Part shown: positions 6,757 through 12,670 of the stretch, one piece after another
How the letters are laid out: each line of letters starts with the position of its first letter
How positions within the stretch are numbered: position 1 is the first letter of the stretch
IMG/VR virus record: IMGVR_UViG_3300049479_000041
Coordinates: 1-20,307 of that record
DNA: 20,307 nt
Strand: one strand, 5' to 3'
From: a virus
The notes under the pieces: model-generated
The model's input: the letters and a program-made list of their open reading frames with translations, nothing else
What the model was told of the DNA's origin: nothing
Databases searched by the model: none
Position numbers and translations under genes: made by a program

Positions 6757-7042
6757 TGTATTTCGATTCATCTATGATTCAGAAAAAGGCAATGGGTTTT
6801 TTGTTTCGCCTGAAGCAAGCACTATTAAGGCACGACACTACTTCGAGGACGGTATCACATGGGTTCCTATCCTATGGCAGTTTTGTAAATTCCTTGAAAG
6901 CGTAGGTTACGAAGGTGTGCGTGGTCGAGTAGTCATCAAAGACCCTTACGGTATGGAAAGCGAGTCACATCTGTTTGATACTATTGGTCCTGATGATGTT
7001 ATTGTTAAGACTGAGGTTGAAGACGAAGAAGAGGAAGAGTAA
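6749..7042 (+). CDS. hypothetical protein with poly-acidic tail (97 aa)
   Basis: The ATG has AAGGAG upstream and overlaps the nuclease stop by eight bases. The product begins MSNVFRFIYDSEKGNGFFV, has an aromatic middle (ITWVPILWQFCKFLESVGY) and a beta-rich part GRVVIKDPYG. It ends in EVEDEEEEE. I do not recognise the family. The acidic tail could mimic DNA or contact a basic partner such as the neighbouring nuclease; that is speculation. At the DNA level the Glu codons of the tail form GAGGAAGAG, which also serves as the ribosome-binding site for the next gene, whose ATG overlaps this stop (TAATG). Confidence 0.65.
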   Translation: MSNVFRFIYDSEKGNGFFVSPEASTIKARHYFEDGITWVPILWQFCKFLESVGYEGVRGRVVIKDPYGMESESHLFDTIGPDDVIVKTEVEDEEEEE

Positions 7043-7809
7043 TGACTGTTCATGCCATAATCCCAGACTGCCAAGTCAAGGACGGTGTTGATCTAAGTTA
7101 TCTTACCTGGGTGGGAAAGTATCTAGTAGAAAAGAAGCCAGATGTGATTGTACAGATTGGCGACTTTGCTGATATGCCTAGTCTATCCAGCTATGATGTA
7201 GGTAAGAAGAGCTTTGAAGGCCGTAGATACAAGACAGATATCGAAGTAACAAACAAAGCAATGGAGATGTTACTAGCTCCGATTAAGGAACATAATGAAA
7301 GAGCACGAAGAAATAAGGATAAGCAGTACCGACCAAGAATGGTTCTCACTCTCGGAAACCATGAAGAAAGAATTTCCAGGGCTGTCGAAGGAGACCCTAA
7401 ACTTGACGGAACTATTAGTCTCGATGATCTTAGATACGAACGTCATGGTTGGGAAGTTATACCGTATCTTGAACCTATTGTCATTGATGGCGTTGTGTAC
7501 GCTCATTACTTTACTTCTGGCGTTATGGGGCGTCCTGTAACATCTGCTGCTGCATTGCTAGCCAAGAAGCATATGAGTGCTGTGATGGGCCATGTGCAGA
7601 ATAGACAGATAGCTTACGCTAATAGAGCTGATGGTTCACAGATTACAGGCTTGTTCAGTGGTTGTTGCTACCTGCATGATGAGGATTATCTAGGCAGTCA
7701 AGGCAACAAGTACTGGCGTGGTATCTGGATGCTGCACGAGGTGAACAACGGCAGCTTTGATGAGATGCCTGTGTCACTAAACTATCTGAGGAAAAAGTAT
7801 GAGCATTGA
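7042..7809 (+). CDS. calcineurin-like metallophosphoesterase (255 aa)
   Basis: This is a two-metal phosphoesterase of the calcineurin-like superfamily. Visible motifs are IIPDCQ (Asp9), VQIGDFAD (Asp41), LTLGNHEE (Asn106, His107), VYAHYF near 152 and MGHVQ near 180. The first motif has Gln where the classical D-x-H has His. I recall the D-x-Q form as typical of the marine phage branch of this family. Substrate is unknown; cyclic nucleotides, phosphodiesters or phosphorylated DNA or RNA ends are the usual candidates. It lies among replication and nucleotide genes, overlaps the preceding stop by one base and the DUF3310 gene by 11 bases. Confidence 0.9.
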   Translation: MTVHAIIPDCQVKDGVDLSYLTWVGKYLVEKKPDVIVQIGDFADMPSLSSYDVGKKSFEGRRYKTDIEVTNKAMEMLLAPIKEHNERARRNKDKQYRPRMVLTLGNHEERISRAVEGDPKLDGTISLDDLRYERHGWEVIPYLEPIVIDGVVYAHYFTSGVMGRPVTSAAALLAKKHMSAVMGHVQNRQIAYANRADGSQITGLFSGCCYLHDEDYLGSQGNKYWRGIWMLHEVNNGSFDEMPVSLNYLRKKYEH

Positions 7810-8095
7810 TAACGCAACACCTGAAGAGTGGAACCGAGCGATGTGGAAACAACCATCTACTCTGAAGGACTACATCAAGTCTAAGCAGGTTGGAGGCAAC
7901 CACTACAAAGGCAGTATCGAACCTTGGGAAGCGATGCTAGCATGGGGCTTAGATCCTTGGTCCTGTAATGTAATCAAATATGTGCAGCGACACAGAAAGA
8001 AGAACGGTAAAGAAGATTTAGAGAAGGCCAAACACTACCTTGAATTTATGATTGAGAACTACGATGCCGTTGGCGACAAGTATTACAAAGATTGA
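7799..8095 (+). CDS. DUF3310 (SaV-like) putative nucleotide kinase (98 aa)
   Basis: The C-terminal two-thirds match the DUF3310 pattern: QVGGNHYKGSIEPWEA (about 30-45), then NVIKYVQRHRKKNGKEDL and KAKHYLEFM. The family is often annotated as a phage nucleotide kinase, but its activity is poorly established. ATG follows GAGGAAAAAGT and overlaps the phosphoesterase end by 11 bases, so the two are probably co-translated. The end overlaps the glycosyltransferase-like gene. A role in managing the nucleotide pool fits the nearby ribonucleotide reductase. Confidence 0.85.
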   Translation: MSIDNATPEEWNRAMWKQPSTLKDYIKSKQVGGNHYKGSIEPWEAMLAWGLDPWSCNVIKYVQRHRKKNGKEDLEKAKHYLEFMIENYDAVGDKYYKD

Positions 8096-9059
8096 TTGGT
8101 CCAATGCTGATAAGGATTACAAACGAGGGCAGCAGTTAATTAAGCAAGGCAACTGGGCTGATGGGTTTAAACTTCATGAGCTTCGTTCCTTGCCTGATGC
8201 CTTCTGGAATCCTAATGCTAAGTTTCCTGGAGTAAAGACTAACTTCGATAGAGCACCTGTCTGGATGCCAGGGACTAATATTAGGAACCGTAATGTCATC
8301 ATCTGGTCAGAGGCAGGCTGGGGAGATATGCTACAGTTCTCTAGATTTATCCCACTTATCAAGGAACTTACTCAAGCCAGTACAGTAACTGCAGTCTATC
8401 CTACCGAGATGCATAAAATGCTACGCAGGCTGTCTAAAAACATCGTTATTACAAGCCTAGCTAGAGAATGTCCACCCAGTTCTTATCGTATCAAGATGAT
8501 GTCAATGCCTTACCTGCTGATGGAGCATGGAATAATCCCTGCTAATCCTGTGGATAGATGGTATGGTTCTGAAGGATTGTACCGTAACCCTGAGATTGTA
8601 CCGCCTAAGCGTAAGAAACCACTGGTTGGTATCTGTTATGATACAAGTAATGTTTCCTGGAACATGGCTGCAAAGAAAATCCCGAAGGACATAGTGGATG
8701 ACTTTGTCAAGCGTCACAAGGAATATGACTTCGTATCTCTGCAGCTTGGTGAAGGCTTTATCGACAGCAAGATATGGACAGATACTGCTGATAAGCTACA
8801 GACCCTGGATGCAGTTATCTCTGTGGACTCAGCAATCGCTCACTGCGCGGCTGGTGTAGGTGTCAAGACAATAGACCTAATAGGTGACGAGTCAATGGCC
8901 TGCTGGCGCTGGTATCCAATTGGAGAGACCACCTACTGGTATGACACAATGACTACGGTGTGGTGGGACCACTATGCAGATTGGGACACTGGGCTGGAGA
9001 AAGCTGTAGAGTATCTGCCAAAAATTAAGACTAGCAAATCTAAGAAAAGTGTGGTATAA
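8064..9059 (+). CDS. glycosyltransferase-like protein (GT-B fold, GT9/TPR-type) (331 aa)
   Basis: The N-terminus has one TPR-like helix pair (DYKRGQQLIKQGNWADGF, about 18-35). A GT-B type pattern follows: VIIWSEAGWGDMLQFSRFIP (about 78-97) matches the WxExGxGDxIQFxR motif of bacterial TPR-glycosyltransferases and heptosyltransferases. Near the C-terminus, AVISVDSAIAHCAAGVGVKT has Asp255 and His260 at the expected donor-binding site, and DESMACWRWYPI follows. The donor and acceptor cannot be read. ATG 8064 lies inside the DUF3310 gene; a TTG at 8052 is the alternative, and neither has a good ribosome-binding site. The C-terminus is Lys/Ser-rich. Such a gene is an accessory rather than a core phage function, possibly acting on host surface glycan. 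Confidence 0.75.
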   Translation: MPLATSITKIDWSNADKDYKRGQQLIKQGNWADGFKLHELRSLPDAFWNPNAKFPGVKTNFDRAPVWMPGTNIRNRNVIIWSEAGWGDMLQFSRFIPLIKELTQASTVTAVYPTEMHKMLRRLSKNIVITSLARECPPSSYRIKMMSMPYLLMEHGIIPANPVDRWYGSEGLYRNPEIVPPKRKKPLVGICYDTSNVSWNMAAKKIPKDIVDDFVKRHKEYDFVSLQLGEGFIDSKIWTDTADKLQTLDAVISVDSAIAHCAAGVGVKTIDLIGDESMACWRWYPIGETTYWYDTMTTVWWDHYADWDTGLEKAVEYLPKIKTSKSKKSVV

Positions 9060-9060
9060 T
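9052..9060 (+). promoter_or_regulatory. possible extended -10 promoter (TGGTATAAT)
   Basis: TGGTATAAT ends the glycosyltransferase-like gene and resembles the promoter at 4826: both read GTGTG, then G or A, then TATAATAT. The -35 at 17 bases (TAGCAA, 9032-9037) matches only three of six positions, so it would rely on the extended -10. Transcription would start near 9067, too late for the 54-aa gene but right for the ribonucleotide reductase. Confidence 0.4.
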
Positions 9061-9062
9061 AT

Positions 9063-9227
9063 ATGGCCCTGACGTTAGAAGAGATTAAAGAAAGGATGAA
9101 ACGATGGGATGAACTGTCCCTTATTGAAGAACTATCAATTAGATCAGAGGATATAGTAGAAAGATTTGATGATGTGATTGAAGAACACGCAGATAGATTA
9201 GAGAAACTTGTAAACTGGGAAGAATAA
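9063..9227 (+). CDS. small acidic helical phage protein (54 aa)
   Basis: The product begins MALTLEEIKERMKRWDELSL and continues SEDIVERFDDVIEEHADRLEKL, ending NWEE. It is almost wholly helical and acidic. This MALTLEEIKERL...SEDIVxRFxD pattern recurs in many phage genomes as a small protein of unknown function; I recall it but did not search it. It starts three bases after the glycosyltransferase-like stop and ends five bases before the ribonucleotide reductase. No strong ribosome-binding site is visible. The start would be lost from a transcript beginning at the -10 element just upstream. Confidence 0.75.
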   Translation: MALTLEEIKERMKRWDELSLIEELSIRSEDIVERFDDVIEEHADRLEKLVNWEE

Positions 9228-9232
9228 AAACT

Positions 9233-11122
9233 ATGGACTACTATCAACAATTCATTGCTAAATCACGCTACTCACGCTTCTTGCCTGAGTTAAACAGGCG
9301 TGAACACTGGCACGAGTCTGTCAATCGATACATGGTGTTTATGTACAAGCACCTGCAGGACAAACACAACTATAAGATGTCTGATGATTTGTATAAAGAA
9401 ATTAAAGACGCAATTATTAACCTAGAAGTAATGCCTTCGATGCGTGCTATTATGACTGCAGGCAAGGCGCTTGAGCGTGACAACACTGCTGGCTACAACT
9501 GTAGCTACTTACCTATTGATGACCCCAAAGCCTTTGACGAGGCCATGTACATCCTGCTATGTGGCACAGGCGTAGGCTTCTCTGTGGAGCAAAAGTATGT
9601 TAATGAATTACCTGAAGTGCCGGACCAGTTGTTTGCTTCTGAAACTATTATTTCTGTTGCAGACTCGAAAGAAGGATGGGCTAAGGCGCTACGCCAACTC
9701 ATCGCTTTACTATACTCTGGGGAAATTGCAAAGTATGACCTTAGCAGAATCCGTCCCTCTGGAGCCAGACTTAAAACTTTCGGAGGAAGAGCTTCTGGAC
9801 CAGGGCCTTTGGATGAACTTTTTAGATTTGTTATTGACAAGTTCCGAGGAGCCGTTGGTAGGAAACTCACATCACTCGAGTGTCATGATATTCTCTGCAA
9901 AATCGGGGAAGTTGTTGTTGTGGGTGGAGTCAGACGATCAGCAATGATTAGTCTGTCAGACTTAGAAGATGATAGGATGCGTCATGCAAAATCAGGAGAT
10001 TGGTGGACACACAATGGGCAAAGAGCACTCGCTAACAACTCAGCAGCTTACGTCACTAAACCAGATATTGGACAGTTTCTTTCTGAATGGACAAGCCTTT
10101 ATAACAGTCACTCTGGAGAGCGTGGTATCTTCTCACGAGCCGCAAGTAAAAGTCAGGCTAAGAAAAACGGGAGGCGCAATGGAGATTTTGACTTCGGTAC
10201 TAACCCCTGTTCAGAAATCATACTACGACCATACCAATTCTGTAACCTTACAGAAGTCGTTGTACGGGCAGAAGACACCGTTGAATCACTTTCTAAAAAA
10301 GTTCGAGTAGCTACTATCCTTGGTACATTCCAGTCTACGCTGACGCACTTCCCTTATCTGCGTAAGATTTGGAATAAGAACACAGAAGAGGAGCGACTGC
10401 TTGGTGTGTCCTTCACTGGCATTCTTGATAACAAATGGATGGGAGAGGTAAGTGACAGCACTGCGAAAACTCTTGAACAGCTACGGGAAGTTGCCGTTAG
10501 CACCAACGCAAACATTGCAGCAACTCTGGGAATCCCTGTGTCTGCTGCTATTACTTGTGTTAAACCTTCTGGCACTGTGTCTCAACTTGTTAATTCTGCC
10601 TCTGGTATTCATACTAGACATAGTGACTATTATGTTCGGCGTGTTCGTGGCGACAAGAAAGACCCGCTGACTAAGTTTTTGACAGAAGCAGGTATTCCTA
10701 CTGAGGACTGTGTGATGCGTCCAGACAGCACTGCTGTGTTTTCCTTCCCAGTGAAAGCACCAGATAATGCTAGGACTCGTGAGCACTTAACTGCTTTGCA
10801 GCACCTGGACCTGTGGCTAATGTATCAACGGCACTGGTGTGAACACAAGCCTTCTGTCACTATCTCTGTTAAGGAAGACGAGTGGATGGATGTTGGAGCG
10901 TGGGTATGGAGGAACTTCGATGAAATCTCTGGTATATCGTTCCTGCCTTGGGATGGAGGCACTTATCGTCAAGCACCTTATGAGGAGTGCAGCAAGGAGC
11001 AGTACGAGGAACTTCTTGCTAAGATGCCTAGCGATATTGCATGGGATAATCTTAAAGAAGAAGACGATAATGTCGAAGGAGCACAGACCTTAGCCTGTGT
11101 AGCGGGGCATTGCGAAATATGA
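9233..11122 (+). CDS. nrdJ: adenosylcobalamin-dependent (class II) ribonucleotide reductase (629 aa)
   Basis: This enzyme reduces ribonucleotides to deoxyribonucleotides with a B12 cofactor and works with or without oxygen. All five key cysteines are present. Cys90 (YNCSYLP) and Cys337 form the redox pair. Cys326 in NPCSEI carries the radical, flanked by Asn324 and Glu328. Cys622 and Cys627 (CVAGHC) form the C-terminal shuttle pair, with the same spacing as Cys731/Cys736 of the Lactobacillus leichmannii enzyme. Other landmarks are GTGVGFSVE near 108, PSGARLKTFGGRASGP near 180 and GGVRRSAMI near 230. It is about 110 residues shorter than the Lactobacillus enzyme. The host or medium must supply cobalamin. 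It supplies dNTPs for the replication genes upstream. Confidence 0.95.
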   Translation: MDYYQQFIAKSRYSRFLPELNRREHWHESVNRYMVFMYKHLQDKHNYKMSDDLYKEIKDAIINLEVMPSMRAIMTAGKALERDNTAGYNCSYLPIDDPKAFDEAMYILLCGTGVGFSVEQKYVNELPEVPDQLFASETIISVADSKEGWAKALRQLIALLYSGEIAKYDLSRIRPSGARLKTFGGRASGPGPLDELFRFVIDKFRGAVGRKLTSLECHDILCKIGEVVVVGGVRRSAMISLSDLEDDRMRHAKSGDWWTHNGQRALANNSAAYVTKPDIGQFLSEWTSLYNSHSGERGIFSRAASKSQAKKNGRRNGDFDFGTNPCSEIILRPYQFCNLTEVVVRAEDTVESLSKKVRVATILGTFQSTLTHFPYLRKIWNKNTEEERLLGVSFTGILDNKWMGEVSDSTAKTLEQLREVAVSTNANIAATLGIPVSAAITCVKPSGTVSQLVNSASGIHTRHSDYYVRRVRGDKKDPLTKFLTEAGIPTEDCVMRPDSTAVFSFPVKAPDNARTREHLTALQHLDLWLMYQRHWCEHKPSVTISVKEDEWMDVGAWVWRNFDEISGISFLPWDGGTYRQAPYEECSKEQYEELLAKMPSDIAWDNLKEEDDNVEGAQTLACVAGHCEI

Positions 11123-11244
11123 AAATGGAACTAAGTTTAATTGCTGGTATAATGCTTGGTTGTGAGTTTGTCCAAGACCCAGAGGATGGTACAAACTACT
11201 TTGTTTTAGACTGTTTGTTTGTCCGTATTCTATTTGGATGGTAG
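11119..11244 (+). CDS. very small hydrophobic/aromatic phage protein (41 aa)
   Basis: ATG overlaps the ribonucleotide reductase stop as ATGA, which argues for coupled translation. The product begins MKMELSLIAGIMLGCEFV, has an acidic turn (QDPEDGTNY) and ends LDCLFVRILFGW. The first and last parts are hydrophobic. Small phage proteins with this layout and an RI.FGW ending are familiar to me, but no function is known. It is the last gene of the + strand arm. Confidence 0.6.
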   Translation: MKMELSLIAGIMLGCEFVQDPEDGTNYFVLDCLFVRILFGW

Positions 11245-11251
11245 GTTTATG

Positions 11252-11282
11252 CTAAAATTTAGCACGATCATGCTCATTTTAG
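11252..11282. terminator. candidate bidirectional terminator between convergent arms
   Basis: CTAAAAT (11252-11258) pairs with ATTTTAG (11276-11282), and between them AGCA pairs with TGCT around a six-base loop. The stem has small internal mismatches. In both directions the 5' arm is A-rich and the 3' arm T-rich, as in bidirectional rho-independent terminators. The GC core is only four pairs, so it may be weak. It overlaps the endolysin stop codon and lies in the 29-base gap between converging genes. Confidence 0.55.
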
Positions 11283-11750
11283 GTATAGAGCCATCTCGTC
11301 TTTCCTTCGCTTGACCAATCCAGGTAGCTCTTTGCCGCCTGCTTTGGTCCAAACCATGAAGGCTTCCGCAGCACCATCATAATCTCCACGATTGTGCTTC
11401 ATCCTTATTGTGGAGCGTTGGAGATTGCCGAGACCAACATTGAAAGAGAAGGAAACGAGGCTGTCAAAGCGAGACTGAGTAAGACCAGAAGGACACAATC
11501 GTAGTACGCCTCGCTCGAACGTAGCCAAGTCGTTGGATAGGATTTCGTCCACTTCTGCCATTGAAAGGGTTCTGTCCCATCCTGGTGGGATTGGTAGGTT
11601 CTTTCGTTCATCTAGCTTTACTCCAATATGTGCGGGATCAATGACATGACCAACGCCAACAGTCCATAGAAGTGCAGGACAACGATAAGGGCGAGTCCTA
11701 ACACCTTCATGGTGCTTTATCATGTCGATGCATTCTTTTGATACTTTCAT
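11274..11750 (-). CDS. endolysin, GH24 lysozyme (158 aa)
   Basis: This muramidase cleaves the glycan strands of peptidoglycan at lysis. The GH24 catalytic triad pattern E-x8-(D/C)-x5-T is met by Glu15 (HHEG), Cys24 and Thr30, so the middle residue is Cys as in some other phage lysozymes. LLWTVGVGH follows, then the family motifs LTQSRFDSLVSFSFNVG (about 90-106) and LPGLVKRRKDEMALYL at the C-terminus. There is no signal peptide, so release depends on the holin encoded just upstream, which it overlaps as ATGA. It is the last gene of the late operon. Confidence 0.93.
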   Translation of the reverse strand: MKVSKECIDMIKHHEGVRTRPYRCPALLWTVGVGHVIDPAHIGVKLDERKNLPIPPGWDRTLSMAEVDEILSNDLATFERGVLRLCPSGLTQSRFDSLVSFSFNVGLGNLQRSTIRMKHNRGDYDGAAEAFMVWTKAGGKELPGLVKRRKDEMALYLK

Positions 11751-12229
11751 TTCTTAAAGCTCTGAGTACCAAACCAGAAGGCAATCACGCTTGAGAAGAT
11801 GATGGCGCTGTCCTCATCCCAGAGGATTGACATAGCCTGCTCGAAAGGAACACCAGTCTTCCAGGCATAGAAGAAACCAAAGATGTTGACAAAGAGCAAC
11901 ATCACGAACATACCATAAGTAATCAATGGACGTACTGACGCACGAAGATTAACAACCCACTGCGAGGCTCCTTTACCAATCTCGATATCATGTGCGTACA
12001 AGGCTTGCCTTTCCTGCACTGCTGTCTGCATGGCTACTTGGTCTGTGCGTATCTCTTCGATTTTAGCTTGTGCTAAGAAGCCACGCTCTGCCATAGCTAG
12101 CTCACGCTCAGTCTGCATACGAGCCATCTCAAGCTCATGCTTCTTGTCTGACCTATCTTGGAAGAAGTCTAGGAACTTGGGCAGACCGCCCATTAGGAAA
12201 GATACAAGAGTAGACAGAAGTGTAATCAT
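11747..12229 (-). CDS. holin, GTA/3TM-type (160 aa)
   Basis: The N-terminus has a hydrophobic/amphipathic segment (LLSTLVSFLMGGL). A long charged helix follows (about 25-75, rich in Glu, Arg, Gln), and then come two clear membrane segments: PLITYGMFVMLLFVNIFGFF (about 105-124) and SAIIFSSVIAFWFG. The C-terminus ends in lysines. A soluble helix before RPxITYxM is typical of the three-TM holin family first described for gene transfer agents. It would form the pore that releases the endolysin. It overlaps the coiled-coil protein upstream by one base and the endolysin by four. Confidence 0.85.
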   Translation of the reverse strand: MITLLSTLVSFLMGGLPKFLDFFQDRSDKKHELEMARMQTERELAMAERGFLAQAKIEEIRTDQVAMQTAVQERQALYAHDIEIGKGASQWVVNLRASVRPLITYGMFVMLLFVNIFGFFYAWKTGVPFEQAMSILWDEDSAIIFSSVIAFWFGTQSFKK

Positions 12230-12669
12230 TACATTAGCCCCATAAATTTAAACAAACCATATACACATCCAGATACAACCAATATCCAAAACATCTCTCG
12301 TCTTGTCTCCATGCGCTTGCGGTAGAAGTCATCGTTTAACTCTAAGTGCTGCTTACGCATCTGCGTAATAAGAGACTTGACCTCAGAGACAGCGGCCCTA
12401 CCATACTCCTGCTCAATCTGCTTATACATCTCCTGCTCAGCATCCCTAATCTGCCTGATGATTTTGTATTCTTCATAGGCAGTCATGAACATCATGTCAC
12501 CACGGCGTTCAATCTGCTGCTGCTTACGCTTCCAGGCTAGTCTGGCTTTGGCTTCTTCGTCTAGGAAGGCATTGACTTCGTTAGCAGTCTCCTTAATCTC
12601 CCTGCCAACCTGTACAGCTTCTTTGATACCAGACAGTGCAGCTCTGGCACTAGCGGCTGGATCACTCAT
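12229..12669 (-). CDS. coiled-coil protein with C-terminal membrane anchor (146 aa)
   Basis: GAGGAC lies ahead of the ATG. Residues 1-35 are Ala-rich and helical (ARAALSGIKEAVQVGREI), and residues 40-125 form a charged helix with coiled-coil character. The last 20 residues (MFWILVVSGCVYGLFKFMG) are a single membrane anchor with almost nothing behind it. The topology is thus that of a tail-anchored protein. I do not recognise a named family. It lies between the internal virion genes and the holin with TAATG coupling, so it may be a lysis accessory or a membrane-inserting virion component. It is not a standard inner spanin, which has its membrane segment at the N-terminus. Confidence 0.75.
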   Translation of the reverse strand: MSDPAASARAALSGIKEAVQVGREIKETANEVNAFLDEEAKARLAWKRKQQQIERRGDMMFMTAYEEYKIIRQIRDAEQEMYKQIEQEYGRAAVSEVKSLITQMRKQHLELNDDFYRKRMETRREMFWILVVSGCVYGLFKFMGLM

Positions 12670-12670
12670 A

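Noticed and set aside
11145-11153. TGGTATAAT extended -10 after the ribonucleotide reductase
   Set aside because: It lies in codons of the 41-aa gene, has a poor -35 and no gene downstream on that strand.
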